NCBI GenBank assembly: GCA_965202955.1
Contig: OZ241871.1
Location: 3,968,001-4,032,000, forward strand
Length of the DNA stretch: 64,000 bases
Source of the DNA: Bin5 sp034422415
GTDB taxonomy: Bacteria; Chloroflexota; Anaerolineae; Caldilineales; Caldilineaceae
Direction: 5' to 3'
Positions 1-8,480 of the stretch are shown here, in pieces. The position numbers were made by a program, and so were the translations under genes. Numbering within the stretch: the first letter of the stretch is position 1; the number at the start of each line of letters is the position of its first letter. The notes beneath the pieces are model-generated. The model did no database searches and had not been told where the DNA came from. It was given only the letters and a program-made list of their open reading frames with translations.

Positions 1-336
1 GTCGAGAGCGAAGAGGGCCAGTTGGCGCTGCGGTCGACCGTCCACGGCGCGGGGCGGGTCATGTCGCGCACACAGGCTGCGGGCAAATTTCGCTGGAAGA
101 AGGGACGGAAAGTGCAGGTGAAGCGGGGCGAGATCGGGCGCGAGCGGATGCTCGACGCCATTCGCGGCCTGGGCGTAGAACTGCGCGGCGCGGGGACCGA
201 CGAGGCGCCCCAGGTCTACAAGCGTCTGCCCGAGGTCCTGGAGCACCATCGCGCTTCGATCGAGATTCTACACACGCTGACTCCGCTGGGCGTAGCCATG
301 GCCGGCGCGGACGAGTTCGACCCCTATCGCGACTGA
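1..336 (+). CDS. rtcB: RNA-splicing ligase RtcB, C-terminal part
   Basis: The open frame runs in from the left edge and ends at 334-336. It carries the RtcB C-terminal signature: a His-Gly-Ala-Gly-Arg stretch followed by Ser-Arg, then VYK, then a terminal PLGVAMAG and FDPYRD. RtcB ligates RNA 2',3'-cyclic phosphate or 3'-phosphate ends to 5'-OH ends using GTP and Mn2+; the His of HGAGR lies in the active-site region of the family. Only about 111 of some 400-480 residues are inside the window. No archease or RtcA gene is visible beside it. Confidence 0.93.
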   Translation, partial: VESEEGQLALRSTVHGAGRVMSRTQAAGKFRWKKGRKVQVKRGEIGRERMLDAIRGLGVELRGAGTDEAPQVYKRLPEVLEHHRASIEILHTLTPLGVAMAGADEFDPYRD

Positions 337-351
337 GAGGCGGCCGCCGGT

Positions 352-630
352 CTACGGGTCGTCAGTCTGTATCAAGCCCCTGGACTCGGCTTCGGCCAAG
401 ACCTCCTGAATCGTCTCGACGAGTTGCCGTGCGCCCTCGACGCTCAATTCCACGGCCACGCGCGCGCCCGGCCCGTAGGCCTCATTGACAAAGTCGATGT
501 TCAGCGCGTGCTCATCGGGCGCGTGAAAGGGGTGGTCCCAACTCACGTTGGCCTGACTCATGTCAAACCAGCCGTCCGCCCCCTTGCCGAATCCGGCAAC
601 GGGGGCCTTGTGCATGATCATTGTACACAT
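352..630 (-). CDS. DUF6295 family protein
   Basis: Small soluble protein of about 92 residues beginning MCTMIM, with a conserved core SWDHPFHAP, EHALNIDF and RVAVELS. This pattern matches the DUF6295 family as I recall it; the function is unknown. The ATG at 630 has a GGGGAG about 7 nt upstream. A TTG at 672 with AAGGAG upstream would add 14 residues, but family members normally start at MCT. It lies tail to tail with rtcB and just downstream of the dienelactone hydrolase gene on the same strand. Confidence 0.7.
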   Translation of the reverse strand: MCTMIMHKAPVAGFGKGADGWFDMSQANVSWDHPFHAPDEHALNIDFVNEAYGPGARVAVELSVEGARQLVETIQEVLAEAESRGLIQTDDP

Positions 631-684
631 GGGTTCAATCTCCCCGGGCAAAGTTCCTCGGTTCGCCACCAATCCATCTCCTTC

Positions 685-1443
685 TCACCCCGCCAACGTT
701 CGCCCCAGAAAGGACCAGATCTTCTCCCATCCGTCGACGGCCTGTTCCTGGCGGTACATGGGCCTGTGGTAGTAGAAAAAGCCATGGCCCGCGTTCGGGT
801 ACATGTGAAACTCGTACTCCTTGCCGTGCTGCTTGAGCGCCTCCTCGTGATGGGACACCTCAGCCACGGTCGGACTGTGGTCCTCCTCGCCGAAAAGGCC
901 CAGAATCGGGCAGTTGAGGTCGGCGGTGTAGTCGATCGGCGCGACCGGGCGTTGCGGCGTCAGCTGGTCTGACTCTGCGACAACGCCACCGCCCCAGCAG
1001 TCGACGACCGCGTCGAATCCGGCGACGCGGCTCGCCGCGAGCACCGCGTGCCGTCCGCCGGAGCAGGTGCCGAACACGCCGACCTTGCCGTTCGTGCTGG
1101 GCAGCGCGCGCAGATGGCGCATGGCCGCCGCGATGTCCGCCACGGCAGTGTCGTCGGGCACGCCACCCTCCGCGCGCGCGGCCGCGGCTACGTCCTCGGG
1201 GGAGCCATGGCCAAAGCGCTCGTAAAGATTGTGTGAGATCGCGGCGTAGCCGTGGTGGGCAAACCGCCGCGTCGCCTCCCGGTACCACTCATCCCAGCCG
1301 GGCATGTGATGGATGAGCACCATTCCCGGGAAGGGACCGTCGCCCAGCGGACGGGCAAAGTAGGCGTGCACATTATCGCCATCCGCCCCCTGAATGACCA
1401 CCGTCTCCGCCAGCATTCCTTCATATTGATCGGTTGTATACAT
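685..1443 (-). CDS. Dienelactone hydrolase family protein
   Basis: Alpha/beta hydrolase of 252 residues, the usual length for the dienelactone hydrolase family. The nucleophile is Cys127 in GTCSGG, the acid is probably Asp188 in GEEDHSP, and the catalytic His is His220 in NAGHGFFYYHRP. Family members open lactone or ester bonds in the cytoplasm, for example in chloroaromatic breakdown, but the substrate here is unknown. No signal peptide is seen. It sits between the DUF6295 gene and a sulfatase gene, all leftward, 87 bases from the latter. Confidence 0.85.
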   Translation of the reverse strand: MYTTDQYEGMLAETVVIQGADGDNVHAYFARPLGDGPFPGMVLIHHMPGWDEWYREATRRFAHHGYAAISHNLYERFGHGSPEDVAAAARAEGGVPDDTAVADIAAAMRHLRALPSTNGKVGVFGTCSGGRHAVLAASRVAGFDAVVDCWGGGVVAESDQLTPQRPVAPIDYTADLNCPILGLFGEEDHSPTVAEVSHHEEALKQHGKEYEFHMYPNAGHGFFYYHRPMYRQEQAVDGWEKIWSFLGRTLAG

Positions 1444-1530
1444 CGTGTCTTCCCCTCTTCCGTGGATTGCGGATCTGAGTCGGCGCGTGAAGCCTTCGCC
1501 CTTTTCTTCTCGGCGCAGCCGGCGAACTGC

Positions 1531-2889
1531 TCACTGCCGCCATGCTTCCGTCATATTATGCTGAGGGAGTGCCGCCCCTCGCAAACCGTTTTTGTCCGCG
1601 GCGTTGTAACGGCCAAAGTGCTCTTCGATCAAGTCTGACAGCCGCTGCGTCAGCTCACGGTATTCCTTGTTATCAATCAGGTTCCGGCTCTCACGTGGAT
1701 CGTCTTCCAGGTCGAACAGCTCTTGCGGCCCGTGGGGAAAGCGGCGCACCAGCTTATGCCGGCGCGTGCGCGCCATGCGCATTGGTCCATATTCGCCGAA
1801 CTGCACCTGGCGCCATGCCTTGTGTTGGCGGCCGGTTGCGAAGAGCGGCCCCATGTCCTCGCCGGCGTAATTGAAATTCGAAGGGAGCTCTGCTTCTGCT
1901 GCGGCGATCAAAGTTTGGAAGAGGTCCAGATGATCGACCATCTCATCGTAGCGAGCGCCAGCGGGCAGGACGCCAGGCCAGTTCAGGATCAGTGGCACGC
2001 GAATCGACTCTTCGAGCATGTTGAGCGGTAGCGTGCCGTTGCCCTTACCCCAAACGCCGTGATGGCCGCAATTCAGCCCGTGATCTGATGTGTAGACGAC
2101 CAACGTGTTCTCGGTCTGCCCTGCCTCTTCCAACAGTTCGAGCAGCCGCCCTACGTTCTCATCGACATGGGCGATTGCAGCATAGTATTGGGCAGTGTGT
2201 TCACGCTCGCGGCGCCTGTCGACGCTGAGCGATTCCCCGGCCTGTTCACCGAACGGATAAGACTCGCCATCGGGAATGTCAACGAAGTCGGTATCGCTGT
2301 ACTGGTCGACGAACCGCTGAGGGTGGCCATCCCAGGGGCTATGCGGGGCGGTCAGGCCGACAAGGAGAAAGAACGGTCGTTCGTCATCGGCCTGCAGGAA
2401 GGTCCCGGCCCGTTCAGTCACAATGTCGTCGATCGACCCTTCAAGGCGCGTCATCCGGCCCTGGTCGCAGAACTCACGCGCGCCGAAGTGCAGGAATGGA
2501 TAGGCGCTGCCGATGCTGAACCAGCTATCGAAGCCCGGCGCGGGACTGTCTTCATTGCCGATGTGCCACTTGCCGCACAGACCCGTTCGATAGCCCGCAT
2601 TCTGCAGGAGTTGGGGCAGCGTCGGCAGGCCGGCAAGCCAGTCACGGCGGTCAAAGCGCATAGCGATGTAGTCGTGGATGCCGTGCTGCGAGGGTGTCAG
2701 GCCGGTGAGCAGCGATGCGCGCGCCGGGGAACAGACGGGTGTCGGCGTGAAGGCGTTTTCCATCACAACGCCAGTGGCAGCCAGCCGGTCCAGGTTGGGC
2801 GTGCACACTTCCCGGTTTCCGTATGGCCCGCTCGCCCACTGGCCGTGGTCATCTGTTACAAATAGGAGGATGTTTGGCTGTCTTGTCAT
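1531..2889 (-). CDS. Sulfatase (arylsulfatase/alkaline phosphatase superfamily)
   Basis: 452-residue sulfatase. The N-terminus NILLFVTDDHG supplies metal-binding Asp residues. PVCSPARASLLTG at residues 51-63 is the C-x-P-x-R signature, whose Cys53 is converted to formylglycine. A second metal site is seen in VVYTSDHG. No secretion signal is evident, so it probably acts in the cytoplasm unless the start is wrong. It hydrolyses sulfate esters; the substrate is unknown. A maturase (FGE or anSME) is required and is not in the window. Such genes are common in marine polysaccharide degraders. Confidence 0.9.
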   Translation of the reverse strand: MTRQPNILLFVTDDHGQWASGPYGNREVCTPNLDRLAATGVVMENAFTPTPVCSPARASLLTGLTPSQHGIHDYIAMRFDRRDWLAGLPTLPQLLQNAGYRTGLCGKWHIGNEDSPAPGFDSWFSIGSAYPFLHFGAREFCDQGRMTRLEGSIDDIVTERAGTFLQADDERPFFLLVGLTAPHSPWDGHPQRFVDQYSDTDFVDIPDGESYPFGEQAGESLSVDRRREREHTAQYYAAIAHVDENVGRLLELLEEAGQTENTLVVYTSDHGLNCGHHGVWGKGNGTLPLNMLEESIRVPLILNWPGVLPAGARYDEMVDHLDLFQTLIAAAEAELPSNFNYAGEDMGPLFATGRQHKAWRQVQFGEYGPMRMARTRRHKLVRRFPHGPQELFDLEDDPRESRNLIDNKEYRELTQRLSDLIEEHFGRYNAADKNGLRGAALPQHNMTEAWRQ

Positions 2890-2976
2890 CGCCCAGGCAA
2901 GGGACCGGGCAAAGGGAGGCTGTAGCGGTAACGCGAAGCGGAGGCCCGCCTGGCAGCATACGGGCCGCAGCTTCGC

Positions 2977-3867
2977 CTAAGCGCCTGCCACCGGGAACTG
3001 GTCCAACCCATACAGGTAGATGTCCTCTTCTTTGGGCGGCGTTGCGCCGCTTTCGATCAGCGCCTGCATGGCGTTGGCCATGACCGGGCCCAGGTAGTGG
3101 GGGCAGGTGAAGTAGAACTCTGCCATGCTGTCCGGCGAGTCGCCCACCCACTCCTCGCGGCCTTCGGCGTGGTTGGAGACGATGCCCACCGAGGCCAGAC
3201 GAACACCGGCCCGGCGGAATACCGGCAGCTCATGCGCCAGCGTGTGGCCGACCACATGCGCGCCCATCTCGGCGTACACCTGGATTTCCTTAACGGTCTC
3301 GAAGCGTCCCCAGGCGGTGCAGACATAGATGGCTGAATCGTAGACGCCGGCAAACTTGGGCTCCTTCTTCGCCGCCTCATACAGGTGCGCGCTCATGATC
3401 GGGCAGAAAGGGTCCTTCAGACGGGAGGACCTGGCTCTACCGCCCGTGAAAGGTTGATCGTCCTGGGGCCGGAAGAACATCATGTAATCGGTGTTGATGG
3501 TGACGCTCCACGGCGGCAAGGGCGCGCCCGGCTTGTCCGGCCGCTGGATGCCGCCGACCGAGGCTTCCACCATCGCCCATCTGACACCGGCCTGCTCAAG
3601 GACCCAAGCCACCTGTTTTGCGGCCACCCAGGGCGTACGCGGCCGCGCGCCAGGGCTGTCCCACATCCCGTGCATTGCGGTACGCCAGACCGGCTGTCCT
3701 CCGATCCGCAGCAACTTGAACGGCGCTGACCTCCCGTATGGCGTATCGAAGCCGTCGAAGATTTCGTCCAGCTCAACATTGGGCATCTCTATATCTTCGG
3801 GAAACCGCGCCCCCCAGGTGCCCGAACCGCCCACCAAGGCATAGTTCGCCTCTGCGATAGTCGTCAC
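2977..3867 (-). CDS. Purine nucleoside phosphorylase/MTAP-fold protein (copy 1)
   Basis: 296 residues with the landmarks of the MTAP/PNP branch of the nucleoside phosphorylase superfamily: an N-terminal VGGSGTWG, TPYGRSAPF, then GRFETVKEIQ followed by GAHVVGHTLAHELPVFRRAG and SNHAEG. In true MTAP the corresponding stretch reads GPRFET..E and a Met-Thr pair; here Gly-Pro has become Trp-Gly and Met-Thr has become His-Thr. The phosphate-binding RHG motif is also not clear. It may be a diverged nucleosidase or phosphorylase. A weaker paralogue follows directly downstream. Confidence 0.7.
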   Translation of the reverse strand: MTTIAEANYALVGGSGTWGARFPEDIEMPNVELDEIFDGFDTPYGRSAPFKLLRIGGQPVWRTAMHGMWDSPGARPRTPWVAAKQVAWVLEQAGVRWAMVEASVGGIQRPDKPGAPLPPWSVTINTDYMMFFRPQDDQPFTGGRARSSRLKDPFCPIMSAHLYEAAKKEPKFAGVYDSAIYVCTAWGRFETVKEIQVYAEMGAHVVGHTLAHELPVFRRAGVRLASVGIVSNHAEGREEWVGDSPDSMAEFYFTCPHYLGPVMANAMQALIESGATPPKEEDIYLYGLDQFPVAGA

Positions 3868-3956
3868 TTTAATCCTTCCTCCCTATCCTAAGATTGGTGT
3901 TCGCATAGCCGCCGGCTCGTTCCCCGCTCCTCTGGCCTCAGGCCGGTTCAATGCGG

Positions 3957-4943
3957 CTATACCGGCTGCGTTAGCGACTGGCTGAAGGAGGGCGGGGCCA
4001 CGCCCAGGCTGGTCGTGCACTGGCAGCCGCTGCCGTCCGGAACGGGCATCGACGCCAGCAGGTCCAGCTCCATCGCCAGCGCGATTTCCGGGAAGACCTC
4101 TGTGTAGAGATGGTTGATCGTACTGTGGATGTCGTGCTCCGGCTCCAGTCCGTGCGCGTAGTTGCTGACCATGTGGTAATAGAGCACGTGGATGCCCAGG
4201 TAGCGCGACAGGAGCGGATTGAGACAGTCGCCGTGCAGCGTAACGATCGGCGGGCGCTCCGGTTGAATCTCCGACGCGCTCTTTGAGACCGCCATCCAGT
4301 GCAGGATGTCAAAGTCGGACTCGAACGTGATCGAATCGGGCACGATCATCGCCACCCGCGTATCCGCCGGGGTCCGCACGCTTCTGATCTGGCCGCTGTC
4401 CACGTACGGTGTCAGCTTCGACACCATCAGCCCCTGCAGTTCCGGGCAGAAGGGGTCGCCCAGCAGAAAGCGGCATTTCGACCACATGCTTTCGTACTGC
4501 GTGCCCGGGAGGCCGCGATGATTGAATCGCGTATAGAAGCTCCAGGGCAGGACCACATCGCCGGGGACTATGGCTGCATCATCGCGGCGCCAGTCGGCGA
4601 TCCCCGATGTTCCGCCCACCATCATCACCTTGACCCCGGCCTGCCAGATCACCCAGAAACACTTTTCGAAGTTCAAGTGATAGAGCGAGTCCTCTCCCAG
4701 CACCTCTCCGTAGGAGGGGATCCAGATCACGTCGCGGCCGTTGGGCGCAACCAGGTGCACGACCAGTGGGGAAAGCCCGTACGGTGTATTCAGCCGCTCC
4801 CGGCTGGCAACCGTCCAGCCCTGCTCTCTGGCCCTGTCCAGAACGCCCTCGATGCCGAATCCCCAGATCGGGCTGCCTGTGAAAGAGGCGAATTCGGCGC
4901 TGGGCCCTTCATAGGTGACGGTTGGATCGATTTTCGGGTACAT
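3957..4943 (-). CDS. Nucleoside phosphorylase-like protein (copy 2, strongly diverged)
   Basis: 328 residues. TPYGLSPLVVHL, GRDVIWIPSYGE, VMMVGGTSG and IVPGDVVLPWSFYT align with the MTAP-like neighbour at 2977-3867, but catalytic motifs are eroded and a C-terminal extension is present. The ATG at 4943 is chosen over a TTG at 4955 because GGAAGG lies just before it. It sits between the first copy and the ABC permease gene, all leftward, so both may process a nucleobase- or thio-sugar-like compound brought in by that transporter. This is an inference. Confidence 0.6.
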   Translation of the reverse strand: MYPKIDPTVTYEGPSAEFASFTGSPIWGFGIEGVLDRAREQGWTVASRERLNTPYGLSPLVVHLVAPNGRDVIWIPSYGEVLGEDSLYHLNFEKCFWVIWQAGVKVMMVGGTSGIADWRRDDAAIVPGDVVLPWSFYTRFNHRGLPGTQYESMWSKCRFLLGDPFCPELQGLMVSKLTPYVDSGQIRSVRTPADTRVAMIVPDSITFESDFDILHWMAVSKSASEIQPERPPIVTLHGDCLNPLLSRYLGIHVLYYHMVSNYAHGLEPEHDIHSTINHLYTEVFPEIALAMELDLLASMPVPDGSGCQCTTSLGVAPPSFSQSLTQPV

Positions 4944-4985
4944 ATTGCCTTCCAATCAGCCTGAAGCCGGTCGGTCGCAACCCGG

Positions 4986-5735
4986 TTAGCTCAGGTCTTC
5001 GACCTGCCAGCGGAAAAGGTACCTTTCGACCGCCTTCACCAGCATATAGGCGCCCACGGCCAGCACGCTGGCAATCAAGGTTACCGCCCACAGCCGGTCC
5101 GCCCTGTACTGCGTCATCGACTGCACGATGAGATAGCCGAGCCCTTTACGGGCGAAGATCCATTCGGCCACAATCGCGGCGATGATGCTGCCGGTAAAGG
5201 CAATTTCGTGGGCCGCGATGTAGTAGGGCAGTGCACTCGGCCAGCGCACCTTGGCGAAGATCTCCCACTGGCTTGAGTCCAGCGTCTGCATGCGGTCCAG
5301 CAGGACAGAATCGGCTGACTTCAGTCCCTTGGTTACGTTGGCCAGGATCGGGAAAAAGGTCACCAGGACGACGATGATAATCTTGGGCAGCGGCGTGTCG
5401 CCCAGAATGATGATCAGGATCGTTGCGATGGTGACGAAGGGGACGTTTTTGATGATCACCGTCCATGGAATGGCCAGCGCCTCCAGCCAGGGGAGGTAAA
5501 GGAACGAGATCGACAGCGCGATCGCGATCACATTGGCGACTGCGTAGCCGGTCATGGCCTCGACGATCGTGGCCCAGGTGTGCTCGAGCAGCAGCTCCCG
5601 TTCATTCCAGAGTACGTCCCCAACCATATCCGGCGGCGGCAGCAGGAAAGAAGGATACCCTGACACCTCGATTGCCAGCACCCAAAGGACCGGCACCGAT
5701 ACCAGCATGATGAGGTAAGCAAGACGTTCATTCAT
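4986..5735 (-). CDS. ABC transporter permease (SsuC/TauC/ThiX type)
   Basis: 249-residue integral membrane protein with about six hydrophobic segments. It holds the EAA-type loop near residues 140-160 (LKSADSVLLDRMQTLDSSQWEIFAKVRWPS, shown here only by its start and end: LKSADS to KVRWPS), which contacts the ATPase. It is the channel of an NMT1/taurine-type importer whose ATPase is at 6033 and binding protein at 7200. The start MNERLAYL is preferred; an upstream in-frame start at 5840 would add 35 unhydrophobic residues. The Shine-Dalgarno is weak. Confidence 0.87.
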   Translation of the reverse strand: MNERLAYLIMLVSVPVLWVLAIEVSGYPSFLLPPPDMVGDVLWNERELLLEHTWATIVEAMTGYAVANVIAIALSISFLYLPWLEALAIPWTVIIKNVPFVTIATILIIILGDTPLPKIIIVVLVTFFPILANVTKGLKSADSVLLDRMQTLDSSQWEIFAKVRWPSALPYYIAAHEIAFTGSIIAAIVAEWIFARKGLGYLIVQSMTQYRADRLWAVTLIASVLAVGAYMLVKAVERYLFRWQVEDLS

Positions 5736-6032
5736 AGGCTGCACCAGGCTCCGGAACTGTCCAGAATATGATTGGCTCTCCGAAGACGTTGCCCTGCGTC
5801 GTGCCAAAAGAGATTCACAACGCAAGACTCGCAATGACAAACCGACGAGATGTCACCCCGCGACCGAAGTTAAGTGTTCACTCCTGTCTTTCGCTCAGCG
5901 CGCTCCGCTCTACTGGTCTGCCGCTCAATCGCCGCAGCAACCCGCTATTCTGAGCCAGCCGGCGAACGGCCGCGTGCCGCTGCGATCTCCCGGGTGTGCC
6001 CCATGCCGGCCAACACGTCAATCAAGACGAGC
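5736..6032. other. Non-coding gap between ABC permease and ATPase genes
   Basis: About 300 bases with no convincing gene on either strand. It contains no strong promoter, T-tract terminator or long inverted repeat that I could see. Such a long gap is unusual inside an ABC operon; an insertion relic is possible but unsupported. Confidence 0.4.
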
Positions 6033-6785
6033 TCAGTCGCTCATCTCCACCGCCCGGTACAGTGAAGAACGGACCCGCGCAACCTCCCGGAGAAAATCTT
6101 CATCAGTGCGGATCTCTCTCGATCGGGGACGCGGCATGCCAACTTGGACAATCTCAGATATGCGGCCGGGACGCGCCGACAGCACGACAATGCGGTCGGA
6201 AAGGATAGTCGCCTCCTCCACACTGTGGGTGACGAAGATAACCGTCTTCGGTGAACGGTTCAGTACCGCGCCGAGCCACTCTCCCATCGATTCACGCGTC
6301 AACTCGTCCAATGCGCCGAAAGGTTCATCCAGCAGCAGAATGGGAGGATTGTGGACCAGCGCCGCGGCAATGTTGACCCGCTGTTGCATACCGCCCGACA
6401 GCTGGTGCGGATAGTGGTCGTGGAAGCCGCCGAGCCCGAAGTCGGTCAGCAGATCTCCCGGCGAAAGGGCCCCGTCGCGCCCTGTGATCTCCAGCGTCAT
6501 CGATACGTTTTTGAGGGCCGTGCGCGATGCGAGCAGAGCCGGCCGCTGAAATGCCACGCCGATCTGATGCTGGCGGCAGGCGTTTTTCGGCGTGTCGCCG
6601 TTCACCTTCACCTCGCCCTCGCTCGGCTCCTCCAGGCCCGCCGCAATCCGCAGCAGCGTCGTCTTGCCGCAGCCTGACGGGCCGATCAACGAGACAAACT
6701 CGCCGTCACCGACGGTCAGGCTGACGTCCTGGAGCGCCTCTACAGGCCCGAACTGCTTATCGATGTGGGAAAACTGGATAGTCAA
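6033..6785 (-). CDS. ABC transporter ATP-binding protein (SsuB/TauB type)
   Basis: 250-residue cytoplasmic ATPase with all key motifs: Walker A GPSGCGKTT at 35-43, Q-loop near residue 80, signature LSGGMQQR at 129-136, Walker B ILLLDEP at 149-155, and switch His187 in VTHSVEEA. It energises uptake through the permease at 4986-5735 with substrate delivered by the lipoprotein at 7200-8375. Similarity to nitrate, sulfonate and pyrimidine importers is clear, but the substrate is not. The binding-protein relic separates it from the intact binding-protein gene. Confidence 0.93.
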   Translation of the reverse strand: MTIQFSHIDKQFGPVEALQDVSLTVGDGEFVSLIGPSGCGKTTLLRIAAGLEEPSEGEVKVNGDTPKNACRQHQIGVAFQRPALLASRTALKNVSMTLEITGRDGALSPGDLLTDFGLGGFHDHYPHQLSGGMQQRVNIAAALVHNPPILLLDEPFGALDELTRESMGEWLGAVLNRSPKTVIFVTHSVEEATILSDRIVVLSARPGRISEIVQVGMPRPRSREIRTDEDFLREVARVRSSLYRAVEMSD

Positions 6786-6819
6786 TGCGCTACCGTTGGT
6801 TGCTTGTTATTGCTCTTCC

Positions 6820-7069
6820 TTACTCCCACGCAGCCAGCTGCAGCTGCCCGTACTGCACCATCGACGCCACCTGAGTATTCCATCTTTCGGCCGACATCGT
6901 ACCCAAGGGTTTGCCGTCATCCCCCGTCACCAGAATCGTCCCCGTATGTACCTTCCGCAGTCGCGTCGGTTCCTCCGTCGGCGGGCGGGACTGCGACCGG
7001 CATGACGCAGGCGCCCAGGATGACGGCCAGGTAGGCCAGAACGCCAATGCAAGATATTTCTTTCCGCAT
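6820..7069 (-). pseudogene. Relic of a second NMT1-type binding-protein gene
   Basis: Two ends of a binding-protein gene survive with the middle gone. From 7069 leftward comes a lipoprotein signal peptide starting MRKEIS with lipobox LGAC. From about 6936 to 6820, in a different frame, comes a tail containing MSAERWNTQVASM and YGQLQL, nearly matching the tail of the intact gene at 7200 (MSAERWNMQVASM, YDQLQL). Roughly 330 codons are missing and the two ends are out of frame. It is a decayed duplicate of its neighbour. Confidence 0.75.
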
Positions 7070-7138
7070 CTTTCCGCACCTCGTATTCCTTACTGAAAGT
7101 GGGGGCATAGCCAACGAAAGGCGTCCTTGACGCGACCG

Positions 7139-7174
7139 GTTCAGCGGCCGTCGGACCTTCGCCGGCCGCTGAAC
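7139..7174 (-). promoter_or_regulatory. Hairpin downstream of binding-protein gene
   Basis: Perfect 12-bp inverted repeat (GTTCAGCGGCCG and its complement) around a 12-nt loop, 25 nt after the stop of the gene at 7200-8375. No U-run follows, so it is more likely an mRNA-stabilising or attenuating structure than a full terminator. Equivalent hairpins follow the other two binding-protein genes. Confidence 0.65.
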
Positions 7175-7199
7175 TCTTCAGTTTCACGGGTAGGGTTAC

Positions 7200-8375
7200 T
7201 TATTCGCAGGCGTCCAGCTGCAGCTGATCGTACTGGATCATCGAGGCGACCTGCATGTTCCATCTCTCAGCCGACATGTGCGAGACGGGCAGATCATCGC
7301 TGCCGCGAACCAGGACCTCCTGCAGCTCGAAGCGACGCAACGCCTGTTCCTTGCTCAGTTGCGCGTCGACACCGTAGACAACTGCGATTTCGGCCGACTC
7401 ATCGGGGTTTTCGAGGAGATAGCTGAGCCCTTGCGATTGGGCGGCCAGGAAGCGCCGCACAAGGTCGGGGTTCTCCTCCAGGGTTTCGCGGCGCACGACT
7501 GTTACGTCGCCGTATCCGTCCCAGCCCCAGTCGCTGAAGCGGAAGGCCACCCAGTTCATGTACCCCTTCTCTTCCATCAGACGGGGCTGGTTCATGATCC
7601 ACGCGCCGATGTAGTCCATCGCCCCCAGCAGGACCGGGTCCGGTGTGAATCCGGCATCCACCAGTTCGACCGCATCGTGGTCGATGCCGTGCTTGTTGGC
7701 GAAGAACTCAAAGAGGTAGTCGTTGCCGGGCTGCAGCCCCACCTTCGAGCCAATGAAATCTTCAGGCGTAAGGACCTTGTCCGACCGCTGGTCCTGCGGC
7801 GTATCGGGGTCCAGGCCCAGCCAGACGTAGGGGCTGTGCTTGAGGAAGGTGCCCACGGCGACCACATCTGCCGGCGTGGGGCTGGAGACAAGCGACGGGA
7901 CGGTGCTGCCGCCGGCAACAACCGCGATGTCGACCGCGCCGCCGGCGAGGGTCTGCAGGTGGTCCAGGCCGGGCCCGCCCGCGACGAGCTCGACTTCGAG
8001 GCAGACGTCGGCGAAGTAGCCCAGCTCGATGGCATTGTACCAGGGCGCCTCCTCGTCGTTCAGCACCCAGGGCATGCCCACTTTGATGCTGTCGACGCTT
8101 TCGCAATCCATCGGCTCCCAGGTCGCGTCGACCGCGGGCAGATAGTCGTTGGTGAAATAGGATTCGGCCGGGAAGTTGTCCTCGACACAGGCCAGGATTT
8201 TGTCGAACTCCTCCTGGCTGCCCGGCTCCGGCATGGCTGCCATCTCTTCCTCAGCCGCCGGTGTCGACGCAGCCTCCATCGGCTCCTCCGCGGGCGCGGC
8301 AGGCTGCGCGACGCAGGCGCTCAGTACCAGCGCCAGCAAGGCAACCAACAGGAAAAACATATGAGTACGGTTCAT
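7200..8375 (-). CDS. NMT1/THI5-like ABC transporter substrate-binding lipoprotein
   Basis: 391-residue binding protein. The N-terminus has a lipoprotein signal ending at lipobox LSAC, followed by an acidic, Ala/Pro-rich linker. The mature part shows the family pattern: IKVGMPW, then GYFADVCLEVELVAGG, DHLQTLAGGAVDIAVVAGG, and LVRRFLAAQSQGLSYL. ATG at 8375 is favoured by AAGGAG 9 nt upstream. It is membrane-anchored on the outer face and feeds the permease/ATPase pair at 4986-6785. Ligand unknown; the family includes pyrimidine, sulfonate and nitrate binders. Confidence 0.88.
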   Translation of the reverse strand: MNRTHMFFLLVALLALVLSACVAQPAAPAEEPMEAASTPAAEEEMAAMPEPGSQEEFDKILACVEDNFPAESYFTNDYLPAVDATWEPMDCESVDSIKVGMPWVLNDEEAPWYNAIELGYFADVCLEVELVAGGPGLDHLQTLAGGAVDIAVVAGGSTVPSLVSSPTPADVVAVGTFLKHSPYVWLGLDPDTPQDQRSDKVLTPEDFIGSKVGLQPGNDYLFEFFANKHGIDHDAVELVDAGFTPDPVLLGAMDYIGAWIMNQPRLMEEKGYMNWVAFRFSDWGWDGYGDVTVVRRETLEENPDLVRRFLAAQSQGLSYLLENPDESAEIAVVYGVDAQLSKEQALRRFELQEVLVRGSDDLPVSHMSAERWNMQVASMIQYDQLQLDACE

Positions 8376-8480
8376 TGTCGACGACTCCTTTTGATGGGTT
8401 GACTGGGGCAAGAAGGCTATCGTTGGCGACATCATTGTCAATTTCAAATGAACAGAAAGGGTCTGCGGCCAGCCTGGCCG

